Under the pieces are notes generated by a model. The model was not told where the DNA came from and searched no databases. It saw nothing but the letters and a program-made list of their open reading frames with translations. This document shows, in pieces, positions 21,985-35,200 of a stretch of 64,000 nucleotides of DNA. The stretch spans positions 31,267,271 to 31,331,270 of the forward strand of contig NC_079366.1 in assembly GCF_021018895.1 (NCBI RefSeq). Direction: 5' to 3'. The translations under genes were made by a program, and so were the position numbers. Positions within the stretch are counted from its first letter, which is position 1. Each line of letters opens with the position of its first letter. The stretch comes from Seriola aureovittata. Taxonomy: Eukaryota; Chordata; Actinopteri; Carangiformes; Carangidae.

Positions 21985-22322
21985 AGTGGTGGAGGACGTG
22001 TTCAGAGAAGTATGTATCAACAGCAAAATGTACTTTAAGTGTCAAAGGTAAAAGTACACAGTGCAGATAAATGAGCCCTGTGAGTGTTTTATTATAAATG
22101 ATGTGTAAACCTTTTACTGTTGTAATTGATGAAGGCCATTTTTAATTATTCTATACACCGTTTGGTATTTTAATCTACAACAGTTTGTCAGATATTATAG
22201 GATCAGCATGTTTTTCATGTTCGAAATAGAAACAACAAATCACAATATTTCCCTCTGAGTTGTAGAAGTACAGTGAGTAGAAGTATGAAATTGCATGAGT
22301 AAATACTCAAGTACAGTACACT
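21985..22322. mobile_element. Non-autonomous dispersed repeat (GTGGAGGA...AAGTACAGTAC type)
   Basis: It starts GGTGGAGGACGTGTTCAGAG, continues with AAAATGTACTTTAAGTGTCA and AAAGTAC, and closes with ACAATATTTCCCTCTGAG and AAATACTCAAGTACAGTACA. I recognise this word order as a very common percomorph repeat, probably a hAT-like MITE; the family name is not certain. Confidence 0.6.
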
Positions 22323-22970
22323 GTAAAAAAAGATAATTAATATTTCTACAGAGAAAAACTGTTATTTTACAGATTTTTCCTTCAATAAAGTGACGCCACT
22401 AAAGTTTCTGCAGAGAAACTTTTTCCTAATAATAAAATTAAGTGTCAATCAATGAAATATTAACACAAGCTTAATATTGTAAAGTAAACCTTTTGTTTTG
22501 GAAGACAAAGTAAAAAATACTGTGTAAAAATCATCTCAAACTTCAACTTGCAGTATTTGTGTCAACATTGACACAGTGGGTCCTTGGCTTTGTTAAATAC
22601 AGACACACCAACAAATATCCAGTTTTATCTCAGAGCTGTAACTTTGAATATTTGACATGTGTCTTACTAATAACTTCCATGCTGTTGAGATCAGTAACTG
22701 CACACCTTCCTTCTCAGGGAGGGTTGTAGTACAGTGACGTCATCGACCTTCCACACATCAATGTTCACATTCACTTCAGATCAAACCAGAGATATTTAAC
22801 ACCAGTGAGGAAATCAATCAGTTTATATCAGGTTAAATATGTGTGTTTGGAAGAGTGTTACCTGCAAGGCTGAAGGAAGGCCTGAGGTTGTTGATACTAA
22901 AAATCTAACTAACGGAGCTACAAACAAACAGCATGTTAGTTATTCCTCACAGATCCCTGAGTCTCTGGAA
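22323..22970. other. AT-rich intergenic sequence, nothing recognised
   Basis: No open frame with recognisable similarity and no obvious tandem repeat. A small frame starting MGNNEELADAGD at 22972 (37 codons) lies just downstream and may or may not be connected to the candidate exons at 23253-24269. Confidence 0.4.
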
Positions 22971-23252
22971 CATGGGGAACAATGAGGAACTGGCTGATGC
23001 CGGCGATGGGAACCATGAGCGGGAGGCTGGAGACAACAGTCCAGACTCCTGCTCCTCAGTGTGTTTCCTGCTCCTCTCTGTCTGAGTGAACCAGTGTTCA
23101 TTAAGTCTTGTTTTTATTACAGTATCTGCTAAATGAGCTTTAAATGGATGAGTGATCTGTTATCTTCTGAAGTCTTAGACTGCCTCAAACATTTCATGGT
23201 CAAAAGAGGAGCTGCTTGACTTGTCCTTATTTTCCCTTTTGTGTTTTCATAG

Positions 23253-23924
23253 GGACGGCAGAATCCACCTCGAACCAGAACCACGGCCAGAACCACACCT
23301 TCCTGAAACCAGCAAGAAACGGTAAATCATGCACATGACTCCATCCCATACTTATAGGCTCAAATTAGACTCAAAATGACTGAGCTTGTAAAGTGACCTT
23401 AATAAATAAGTCCAATGTTTGTAGTTGTAAATCAACATTCGTAAACCTGGAAAATAAATCTGCAGGAGAAATTCAAGTTTCTGCATGTGAAACAATTGAG
23501 CTTTTTATTTTTCTATGGAAAAAAACAGGGTCAAACTAGAAGCGACACAGGGGAAGGGTAGCTTATTAGCATTAGCAGCTAGCTTGCTGGCATTGGCCAT
23601 TGATGAATGAATTTAATGATTCCATTATAAAATTGCAAAATGACAAGTGGGGGGCTAGTTTGCTAGCATTAGCAGCTAGCATTAGCAGCTAGCATTAGCA
23701 GCTAGCATTAGCAGCTAGCATTAGAAAGAAGAAATGAAGGTGAGAAAGAAGTGTGAACTTTCTAAATGCACTGTGTCTAACTGATCGATCTGTCCAGCTG
23801 CCGTCTCTAGTTTTCTTTCCCACAGGGAGTTTCTCTAGGACGAGGAGTGATTCAGGCAGATGTTCTTACAGCTGCTTTCACACCACAGCTGTGTGCACTA
23901 AAATCACACAAATATTAACATTAG

Positions 23925-23981
<57 letters not shown>

Positions 23982-24269
23982 GGTGACAAAGAAGCTGCTG
24001 CTGCTGCTTCTGAAACAGTTGCCTTGGTTACCGATGTTGGTGTGTTGGTTTTCCAGGACGCCACATCTTGGAGCTGGACCCCCGGAGGTTCCTGTTGTCT
24101 CATTGAGGCACAGCGGTCCGAGCTGGAGGGGAAGCACAGGATGCTCGGCCTGACTGTTGCCAAGGTGATGAAAGTATCGACCAGTTTAACATCAAACGGT
24201 GTTCAGCAGGAAACAGATGGAACCGACCCACCAGAACTGCAACCTGGAGCAGAACCAGACTCTTCATAG
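23253..24269 (+). CDS. Unrecognised candidate spliced gene, two 3' exons
   Basis: Two segments with good splice signals join in frame: 23253-23321 (acceptor TTTTCATAG, donor ACG|GTAAAT) and 23983-24269 (acceptor a ~50-bp TC tract then CAG, stop TAG at 24267). The joined frame runs from TAESTSNQNHGQ through FLKPARNGDKEAAAAAS, VTDVGVLVFQ and LEGKHRMLGLTVAKV to GAEPDSS. A possible first exon is at 22972 (MGNNEELADAGD, with a myristoylation-like N-terminus), but only a poor donor would keep the frame. I recognise no domain. It could be a small lineage-specific gene, an alternative 3' end of a neighbouring transcript, or chance. Confidence 0.25.
23655..23725. repeat. 13-bp tandem repeat AGCAGCTAGCATT
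   Basis: About five units of AGCAGCTAGCATT, each holding GCTAGC. Related words occur just upstream at 23565-23600. Confidence 0.8.
23930..23979. repeat. (TC)n microsatellite acting as possible polypyrimidine tract
   Basis: A perfect TC run ending immediately before the CAG acceptor at 23980-23982. Confidence 0.85.
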
Positions 24270-24339
24270 ATGTGATGCTGTGACCTCAGAGACGGATGTG
24301 TTCACCTCACACACTCTTTAGTGTGAACTGAACACTGAC

Positions 24340-25960
24340 AGTTCAGGTTGTGAAGCAGGTGTCAGTGTCGTACAGCTCATGTTCATTAGTTTTATTCTTC
24401 ATTGTTGTCATTGAAAAGGTGTTTAATATAAAGAATATTGTTCTGAGTATGTTTTTTCGTACAGTACAGTAAACAGAACACCATGTGTTAGTGTTTGACC
24501 GAAGATCTAGTTTATTGATCAAGGTTCCCTGAGCTGATGGAATCTGGTGCTGCAGCAAATGAATTGGTGATTGTGAAGTTTGTCCTGTTTTCTTTTATGG
24601 TAAATGATGCACAAACACAGACAGTAAAGTCCAGGTAAAGACAAGAGCAGGAAGCTCCTGGTTCTTTCCTGCAGTGCTGCACGTTCTCCTTGTTTCCTCC
24701 AGGACTCTGATCACTAGAACAAACACATGACATTTCATTTAGTGGACTCTAAAGTATCTATAGGTCTGAATGTGTGTGTAAATAAATGGACATCAAGAGC
24801 CTTAAAGGTCATCAGCTGGGTCTTAAATTTGTGTGTGAATAGTCCCTCCTCCCAAAGTACATAATAGCTTTACTGAACATACTCAGGATAAATTGCTTCA
24901 GTAATTGTAATGAAGCCTGAGTCTGAACTGTGCAGCTGACTTCAGGTAAAAACCCTCAAATTAAATACCGTCACACTCAGAATCAGCAGAGACTGAATAT
25001 TAAAAAGAAAACCATGATGATGACTTCATATTTTTAAGGCCTGTCACTTTCCACCAAAACATCCTGCACTCACATCACACACTGTTTCTGTCCAAGCACC
25101 AAAGCAAATTCTTCATATGTGTAAAGTTACCTGACAATAAACCTGATTGTGACTCCAAACAGCGGCTCCTTGTCTGAGGATCTAGATCATCCATGGCACA
25201 GATCTGTTGTTGGGCTCCTGCTGCAGATGGCAGTTTCATTATTTCCTCAAGGTACCCACAAACCAACCAGTACGCTACATCTAAATAATGATGATTTATT
25301 CATCGTTTAAATGACTTTTCTTACAACATTTTTTCAATGCTTGAAAGAAGAAAGAAGAATATGTTAAATGCACTTTATGGGGCATATTTCACAATGTTCT
25401 GATATTTTATACACTGGGCAGTCAATCCATTATTAAAGAAAATAACTGTCAGAAATATTGATAATGAAAATAATGGTTGGTGATGCAGTAATATGACCAT
25501 ACCTGAGCTTTTCTGTTCACACACAAACAACATTTACAGCCATTTGATAAAACACAACAGATGAGCTCAATACAACCTAAAACAGTGTTGAAACTAGACT
25601 TTAACACAGAGTCCAGCCCTTCTGCAGTCACCAGTGTTGGGTATTTATTTATGTATTTATTGGTATAAGTATTTATTTCTAAGTATAACCAAGTGCAATT
25701 TGAAAAGTGCAATTTTAAAGCTCCTATCCTTACATATTTTCTATTTATGTATGTATTTATCTTGTGTATGTATATATGTATATGTCTATATTTATTTTTA
25801 TTTTTATCTATATTTTTCTACTTTATATCCTCTATTGTTTGCTGAGGAGCAACTGTAACGCGACCTGAGGTTTCTGAAGGAGTGATACCTCTTCTTCACA
25901 GAGGAGCTTTGGTTCCAGTGTTGGTTATTATGAGACAGAGTGATTCCTCACGTTCATAGA
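24340..25960. other. Intergenic region upstream of ppp3r1, nothing recognised
   Basis: Short open frames on both strands overlap and resemble no known protein. The stretch near 25630-25830 is rich in TATTTATGTATT-type words. No RNA gene was recognised. Confidence 0.4.
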
Positions 25961-25972
25961 CGAGCTTTGGTC

Positions 25973-26042
25973 CTCCTCCTCCTCCTCCTCCTCCTCCTCC
26001 TCCTCCTCCTCCTCCTCCTCTCTCTCTCTCTCTCTCTCTCTC
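25973..26042. repeat. (CCT)n-(CT)n compound microsatellite at ppp3r1 promoter
   Basis: About 15 CCT triplets followed by about 12 CT dinucleotides, roughly 230 bp upstream of the ppp3r1 start codon and therefore in its promoter or 5' UTR. The following sequence to 26115 remains pyrimidine-rich with CGGCTCTCTCTG words. Confidence 0.85.
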
Positions 26043-26269
26043 CTCACCGCGGCTCTCTGTGCTCTCTCTCCCCCGCTGCGGCTCTCTCTGCTGCCGCTGC
26101 GGTGAATCTCCGCTCCGCTGTCAGTCACGGTGCAGTCAGGCAGCCGGTGGCCGGTGGTCGGTGTCCAACCGTCAGAAGTCACAATCCCCGTTGAAACATC
26201 GTCTTTTCCTGACCCGTTAACTCGGCTCTAACTCACTCTCCCGGCAGCTGTTCATCTTCTGGCGGCAAA

Positions 26270-29200
26270 ATGGTGAGGAATAACCTGTCCTTCATTTTTT
26301 TAAATCATAATATTAAACCCGATTTAGTGAATTCAGCTTCTGCCGCAGCTCTTCTGTTAGCTAACGTTAGCCGCCGTTAGCTCCGCGCTGAATTTAAAGA
26401 AGCGTAACGTTTGCGGCCGTTAGTTTATGTGAGTCAGTTGTTGTGTTATTTATGGTTATTGTAACTGTCACACCGCCATGTGTAAAGTAACCATGATTTG
26501 TGGTTTGGTAGATTATAGCCTCTATGCTAGGCTAGCTGGTGCACTAATAGAGAAGCACTGGTTTATTAGCAGGCTAGCTGTTAGCTGCAGGAGCGTCAAG
26601 TGCGTAGCAGAAATAACGGAAGTTTAGTAGCATGCCCATCACAATAAAAGCTTTTTTTTTTTAAACTAAGCGTTTTAATCTTGTCTTCTGCTTGTGTGAT
26701 CATTTAGTTTAGAATTGTCACATATAACAGTTTATAATCCAAATAGTTAGTTGAAAGTGTTGATGTGTCATGTTATGATCGACCAACTACCTAAAATTGA
26801 AAGATATTTTATATTCAGTTTCATAAAACAGCGAAAATCAGCAAATTATCTCATTTCAGAAGCTCGAAAAAGAGAATATTTGCATAAGTATGAATGATGA
26901 TTAATTATCATAATTGTTGTATATTAATTTTCTGTTGACAGACCAATTAATTAATTGACCAATGTTTCAACTACAAAATGAACAGTTAAAAGCTCTTTTT
27001 TCATGTAAATAAATTAAAACATTACAAGATGAAAGAACGTGATGGCACCAATAATTCCACTTTTATTCAGTGGTATTTATCTGCAGATATGGATCGTGAT
27101 TGTGACGACTAATGAAGTTTGTATACTGTCCATCTGACATGTCATCTCCAGGAGGAGTTTTATTTTGAAAATGATGACCGGAAGTGTTGTATTGTGTAAT
27201 CGTGCAGTACACTGGAGCTCTGTCAGATGTCTCAGCTGCTGATAAAATTAAATGATCTGAGATTGTGTGAAAAAGGAGAATAACTACCCTAGAATTAAAG
27301 TGTGCAGGTGGAATACTTTCACAATAAAACACCTCCTGTGCTCTCCACGCAATATTTAGCCCAATATATCAGGGTTTTATGGCTCTGACTGTCACTATAA
27401 ACGCATTAAAACGTTACTTCGCCTAACATGACTGTTGTCAGGTCCTGATGAGTTTAGGCCAAAAACCCAACAGGTGACCACAGTCCCACCTGAAATAAAT
27501 AATCTCGTGTCTGAATGTGGAACTCTTGTTTCATCGTCAGTCTTTTCTCTTTTTCAGGGAAATGAAGCCAGTTATCCTCTGGAAATGTGCTCACACTGTA
27601 AGTACCAACACGTCACTGACCACACATCAAACACTGTAAGTGCAAGTTACTGACATTTGCACTTTCCCTGACTGTTGAATGTCCTTGTGTAAGGTTAGAG
27701 GTCATTGATTGATTGAGCTTTATTTTTAAGAAAAGGAGTTTCTTTGTTTTCATCTATGCTGTATTAGTTTTTAATATTAAAGATCTAAATAAACTGAAAA
27801 ATCAGGGCAAAGAATCATTTGTAGAGAAAATATTTTCTGATGTGAGCTGCAGTGCAAAGTGCCAACTTAACGTTCACGTTAGCCCCTGAAACTTCATTTT
27901 CTTTATGCCACGATAATATTAACTAGAAAATTCCAGGGAAATTTTGAGTGCCACGGGGGCTACTGCCGGGATGAGTACATGATTTATTTCCAGTGTTCAA
28001 AAGTCACCCAGATCATATTCTGGTTTTGAGAAATGTCTTGATATAAAAGACTCTGATATAAAACAATGTCACATCCCTCCATCATGTATTATGTGGGAAA
28101 TATCTCATATTCTGTCTTGTTTTTTTTAAATAAAACAAGAGGCAACCTGTCTTCAAACGGGCATTTAAAGGGTTAAAATCCTGAAAACTAATAAACATTT
28201 GGTAGGTTTGAGCAGAACTGAAGTGGTTTAAGAGATTTATGCAAAAAAAGCAGAAAAAAATATTGATATGTGATAATTTTATAGCATTTTCTTTGTGTCC
28301 TTGTTTGGACGCGAGGAACCCCAGAGGAGACAAAATGTGTTACCAGTGTATAATAGACCTGTAACAGTAACTGATATTAGATTTTAAAAATATGTCAAAA
28401 AAGACACTTTCTTGCAGAAATCCATACCTTCAGCTGTAACACAGCCAAAATGATCAGCAAATCAAGAAAGAAAAGTGAAGAAAATGTCCAAAAAAGGACA
28501 GAGGGACCCCTGAGGGTTAATAAATCCCATGAACCGCTATTTAAATTACCACTATTATGTTTTTTTCTGTGCTAAATTTAACATTACTGGGGAGGAGAGC
28601 AACACGACTAGAAGTGACAGCGAGAGAGGGCTAGTAGCTTCTCCTCTCCTCTGTCTCAGCGGAGACCGTCACAACTTCATTCACTCATTTAACAAAACAA
28701 AAAGCAACGAAGGAAGCAGTAAATGGACTTACATATTTAAGACCTAACTAAATGTAATTTAAGACCTAACATGCGGCTAATGTAAAGCTAGCAGAGCTTG
28801 GAGAGTTGGTTATCTGGTTGCTAGGCGCACGCACACAGGTCAGGAGCTACCGTTGCCATGGCAATGTGAAAATCTGCCCAGAATTTGGCTTCTACATGGC
28901 TTCAAACAACTGCAAATTATGAGAAAACCGTTACTTCTTTTCAAAAACTGAAAAGACCGTGCCAGACACTGAAGCCAGAAGTTTCTACAGTCTCTATTTT
29001 ATTCAGATATTCCTTAAAATGAGTGAGTAAGCTCAGTGCGAAGACAGAGAGAGATTCTTTTGAAAAAAAAAGACGATTACATTAGGTGTCAATGAAAGTG
29101 AGACAGGTATTGCTGCCGGACTCGGCACCCCCGTTTAAATTTTGTGCAGACCCTGCCTGTCAAAGTTACATTTTATGAATCCCAACAACTATGTCTACAT

Positions 29201-32200
29201 TTTCAGAAAGAATTATTTGTCTCCTTTTTACGGTTTGGCCGCGAGCTCGAGTTAAAAATAAAAATAAAGGTTATTTTTTACTGCTTCACGCACTCTAGCC
29301 AACTGACGCTGTCACTCTAACTTTGAAGAAAAAGTGATTTACACTCCTCCTTTGAGTGCTCACAGTTTGAAAAGTTTACATGTTATGTAAAAACAGTTCC
29401 TGTCTTTTTGAGAGAGCAGAAGTTTTCCTCCGTTTTATAGTTTGAATCACATTTCTACGTGCAGGTATGAGAGAGCTGGGTGACTCAGCAAAAAGGTGAA
29501 ATTTTGTAGAAAAAAGGTGGGTTTCTTAAGAAAATTCCAATGCATTTCTAATGCATTATTTATTCCCAGTTTTTTGGGAATAACTTTGGGAAAAATTGGA
29601 ATTTTAACACCAAAAGTCATAGCACCTCTTTCAGGATCAAGACGCACGTTTTGATGTATATATTTTCTCAAAGCTGCGGGACGAGTTACGCGCCGAAATT
29701 TGGCGGAAGAATAATAAACCCGAAACAGAAGATTAATAGATGCCACGGGTGCTCAGCTCCGAGGCACTCCTCTCAGCTAGAATAGCTGAGAGGAGTGCCT
29801 TAATAAGGCAGCAGATAAAGACATTTATCTAAACCTATGTTAAACAGAACGCTTGTTCCAGTCGCCTAATTATGTAAAAAACCACATTACTCATCATTAT
29901 TATTATCGTTGTGTGACTTACAATATTGTCGTCGATTATGGCGACTAATAACTGCAGCTCTATTATTACGACTCCTTAAGTCTTTGCTGGAATCAAATTT
30001 TTGAATTAACAAAAGGATGTTTTAATGAGGAAATATGTGATGAATAAAAATAAGTGAAGTAATAAATAACCAGAAGGTTCACTGTCAGCGTTCAGACCTG
30101 AACAGAAATCTAAAGTGTTGTGGTTCAGTTCTTCGCTGTAACGGTGGTCGATCCGGTGAAGAGCAGACAGAGAGAATCTGTGGTGAGTTCATGTTGACTT
30201 TAGGAAACCTTACAGAGGGGAACTGATGTGATGGAGGCTTTTGATGCACCTCCTCCTGCTGAGCCCTGCCAGCAGTCTGACCCCGACTCCCAACACGCTA
30301 AAGGTCAGTTTCAGGGCTGCTGGGAAAGCCTCCTTTCTTTTTAGTCACGGCAATATCCCCCCAATATTATTGTGTCCAGCCTAACACACCTGTGCAATAA
30401 TCATGCTGTCTAATCAGCATCTTGATATGCCACACCTGTGAGGTGGGATGGATTATCTCTGCAAAGGAGAAGTGCTCACTATCACAGATTTAGACAGAAT
30501 GTGAACAATATTTGAGAGAAATGGTTATTTTGTGTATATAGAAAATGTTTTAGATCTTTGAGTTCATCTCATGAAAGATGGGAGCAAAAACAAGTGTTGC
30601 ATTTATTTTTTTGTTCAGTGTAATATACACACCGTAGTAATAATATAATGCTGTAAAATATAAATATTGATAACATTGCGTAACTGGATAGTGATTAAAC
30701 CAATAAAATACAATGTAAAACAAAAAAGTGTTTATGTTACTGCATGTTATCCTCCAACTTCCACAGTGATGCACCTGGTCTAAAGGTACTGAGAGTTGTT
30801 TCTGTAATTTAGCCTCACTGATATAAATGGTGGTGGACAATGTGACAGTGAATTATTCCAAAATTCATTCATTAGCCATACTGTTTTCACCAAATCCACC
30901 AGGATTGAGATCTTCTTAAAAATAAAAGAGTGAAGAAATTTGTACCAGTTATGTGTAAAATGAGCTTTTCTTTTCAGTGTGTGGTGCTCAGATCACCGTT
31001 CACTCAGGCCTCGTGTTTCAAGTCTTCAACATCAACCAAGTTTATTTTACAATCATGTATTTACAGATTCCTTTAGATCACAATCCATTTTACCAGTATT
31101 CAGAAATCAAAAGAAAATAGTCCAAAGTAACCAGTACTTAATCAGTAATTAGCATTCAGCTAATTACCTTTGTCCATGAGCTTTTTACAACTTGAATAAC
31201 AATGACACAGACTGCATTTTGTACGAAATAGCAAAGGTCCAAAATGTTGATTGTAGTTCTTAATCATTTAAAGGTAATAGGTCCGGACAGTTTGCCATCT
31301 GGGTCTGGACCAGGACAGTGATCCACCCATTTGTAACCTCTGCACTTAACAATACATTTTCTATAGTTACACATCAGGGCTCGACTGATTATCGGCCTGG
31401 CCGTATATCAGATGCCATATTCAGCATTTTTATGATTATTGGTATTTTTTGTTTACTAATAATCTTTTTCGGAATCGACCCTGAAAAAATGGTCAACCCC
31501 CGATGTCATGACTGACACATTGGTGACTACTGCAGGGTTGACGAGGCATCAAACTAAAGTGTTGCCTGTGTAATGGGATACATAAAATAATCTTACAACA
31601 AAGTCACTGCAGTAATCAGATTCTGTAGAAAATAACAAGATATAAATTAAGGATCGACCGATATGTTTTTTTCAGGGCTGATACTGATTATCGGTTATCA
31701 AGGAGACCGATAACCAATATTTGGAACCGATATGTCAACACAGAACTACTGCTGTATAAGGACACTCACCATGGCGTTCAGGTGTTACTATTATTCTGTC
31801 CACCCCATTTATATCAGTAAATGTAAGTAAATAACAGACACACTGTATAATGTAACACAGCTCCACACACTACATCCTCCACAATGACCATCAACAACTG
31901 TCCCTCCCCTTTTAAAATATAACGCAGTAACAAGTTTACTCAGAGATGTTTTATGTTCTCGGTTATTGGTTAAAAAAACATAATGATACCGGTAATCAGA
32001 AAATGCTGTATATTATCACCGATAATCAGCCAGGCTGATAATCGGTCGATCCCTAATATGAATTGCAAAGTAATTAAAATATGTACATTTGTTCCCTGGA
32101 ATTAAAATAAATCAAATCGTAAAATAACTAAAGTTATTAGTCTACTCAGTTTGATTGACAGGACAGATGATCAGAGGGGCGGAGTTTTTACCACCATGAT

Positions 32201-35200
32201 TATTACAGGGACAGAAGAATGGGTAGAGTTTCCCAGTGAAGGAGCAGCCAGTAAAGGAGTAGATGAGAGCTGCAGCAGCTACGTCATAAAAGGAGACCAG
32301 ACCCTCCTCATGATCCACAAACACCCCCACCTTCTCAGGCTGAGACTTCAGAGAGAGACGGACTGGAGGGCTAGCATTAGCATCGTAATCATTTCCATTT
32401 CTCAACCATATCGTCCAGTAACCATCTTCAGGGCTCAGTGTGATTTTTCCCTTCCTGTTGATCGACTCTCTGGCCACTCCTAAATCCCAGTCAGTCTTTC
32501 CTTTAACCTGAACCTCAAAGTAAAATCTGCCTGAAGAGAAACTCTGCTTTCCTAAGACATTAACATAGTAAGAAAATCTCTCTGGGTTGTCTGGGAGATT
32601 CTTCCTCACATCCCCATGATTCACTTGTTTTCCATCATCAGACAGGATGAGATAAGGACTGGCTGTATCAGGATCCAGAGTCACATCCTCTGCATACTGC
32701 TGGACCCTCTTCAGCTCAGCCTCAAACAGCTTCTTCATCTCTTCACTGAGCGTCTCCTCCAGCTGAGCCACAGCTCTCACCACAGTCCTCTCATATGATG
32801 ATGGACGGACTCTGACCTCTGTCCAGTCCTTGGTGGGTGGAGCAGCTTTCAGGGATGGGAAGCTTTGGAGGAGGTGGAAGTGGTCTTCAGAGAGTGAGAG
32901 CTGCTCCACCTCAGTGCTTCTCTTCATCAGCTCAGAGATTTCCTGTTCCAGCTCTGTGATGAAGTCTTCAGCCTGTTTGTCTGTGGTTTTCTGTTTGTCT
33001 TCGATCTCGTCAATGAGATTATTCAAGCTTCTCTGGACAGACTCCATCAGAGCAGTGAAGACCCGAACACCTTCTCCTATCTCACCGTTTGCTTTTTCCT
33101 TGCTGAAGTTGACTAGCCGTTTGATCTCCTGAATCTTCACTCGTCTCTTCTGGATCATTTGCTGAATTTCAGCCTCTGTCTTCTCCAGCTCTGCCTTCTT
33201 TCCTTCATATCCTTCTTTCAGAGGAACAAACTCATGTGTCTTGTGGTCTAAAACAGAGCAGAGCATGCAGACACATGTCTGGTCGGTCTGACAGAACAGC
33301 TCCAGAGGTTTATCGTGCTTCGTACACATCCTGTCTTCCAGGTTCTCCACAGGGTCGATCAGCTGATGTCTTTTCAGGCCTGACACTGTCAGGTGAGGCT
33401 CCAGGTGAGTCTCACAGTAGGAGGTCAGACACACCAGGCAGGACTTCAGGGCCTTCAGTTTGGTTCCAGTGCAGACGTCACAGGGAACTTCTCCTGGTTT
33501 GGAAACTTGTTGCTCTGAGCTGCTGCTGCTGGTTTTCTGTTGAGCTTCATGTTTGAACTGAGCAACCACCTCAGAGATGAAAGTGTTGATGTGAAGCTTA
33601 GGTCTTCTTTTAAAAACCTTTTTACACATGGGACACTGACACCTGTCACTAATGTCCCAGTGTGTAGTGATGCAGTTCTTACAGAAGTTGTGTCCACATG
33701 GTGTAGTGACTGGATCAGTGAACACATCCAGACAGATGGAGCACAGGAACTGATCTTCAGATAGTAGATGGTTTGCAGAAGCCATGTCGACAGACAATCT
33801 GGAAGAAACAATAAAATACAATTTTATTGTGAAAGATAGAAGTATGATTACTATTGTAAAATTGTCTACCTGTGCAGTGTCTTCAGAAAGTATTCAGACC
33901 CTTTTTACACACTTTGTTGTGTTGTAGTTGTAGAGCTGTAGTTATATTCCTATTTTACTTTGGGTCCAAACTCTGTTTCTTCTTCATAGTCACAATATCT
34001 TTTTACTGTCCAACATGTCAAGTTTATTATTACAGGGAGTTTTTTTTTTTTTAATTTTTCTCTTTTAAATGCAACTTCTTACTAAATGTTGACAGTAAAA
34101 TTTCCATTGTTACTGCAAATATATATCCACTCAAATATCAGTAACTGGTCTCTTTGATTACAAGTGTCAGGCCTGAAAACACGTATCGGTCGACCTCTAA
34201 TTTCCAGCACGGCCTGAATGTTTACACCTGCTAACTGCGAGTACAGTGGCTTCCCAACGTATTCAGACCCCTTCACTTTACTGGGTTGTAGATTAAGTTG
34301 TAAATGCTGTTTTTGCCCATCTACCTACACTTAACGTTGCAGCGCCCCCTGGCTGAGTTTCACAAACCATAGTAAGAGATCTGTAGCTCTTCATCTGACT
34401 CCTGATTGTATTTGTCTCTGCTTGTTTTCCCTGTGATGTTTGAAAGAAAATGGCACTAAATTCTGTGTCCATGCCTTGATGTGTAGAACAGTTTTTATTG
34501 AAGAAAGTAAAAGCAGGAACAGTAAAAGTGCTGCTGCTGACTCACAGGTGGAAAGCTTTTATTGTGAAACAGCTGGAGGAAGTAGAATGTATTACAGCTG
34601 TAGGAAGTGATAACTTAACAGTAATAAAAGCAGGAAATGAGTGAAAGTAAAGTGTAAAGCACAGAGACTCAGTAAGGAGGTAGAAACGTCCTGAGAACTG
34701 ACCCAGAGACAGTTTAAGGTGGACTATAGTGGGTCTGTGGACAAACAGACACAGTTATATTGTGACCCATTTCACAAGTGTCAGTATGAAATGAAGAGAG
34801 TGAAACTTCCACCTGAGTAGAGATGAAGATTTGTGTTAGTGCTGGTTATTCAAACAGTAAATATGATCAGCTGTACTCACCAGTGTTTGGTAGAGACTCT
34901 GCTGTGTTGTTGACAAAGACCTGATGGACTCACTTTAATTTTCTGTCAGAGAGAAACAGACTCGTCTCCGCTGCAGCTCAGTTGTTGCTCTGACAGACTT
35001 TCCTTTCATTTCTGGAGTGAGACGTTGACGCTGACCTTTGTTTCCTGTGTTGCTCCTCCTCTCACTGCAGCTCTGTTTTTCTCTGCTTTTATTGTGAAAC
35101 AGCAGGGTTTCCTCTGGTGAACATGGAGTAAAGGTGGAACTGCACCTCACAGGTGGGAGGAGTGAAGTTTGTGAATGACTGTCTCTTTTAAAATAAGACT

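Noticed and set aside
29447..29746. 99-codon minus-strand frame in ppp3r1 intron 2
   Set aside because: It lies inside a dispersed repeat, resembles no protein and has no splice context.
33786..33821. Upstream ATG extending the TRIM protein by 12 residues
   Set aside because: A strong splice acceptor (TTCTTCCAG before 33798) falls between the two ATGs, so the upstream one is intronic. [12 protein letters not shown] is the usual family start.
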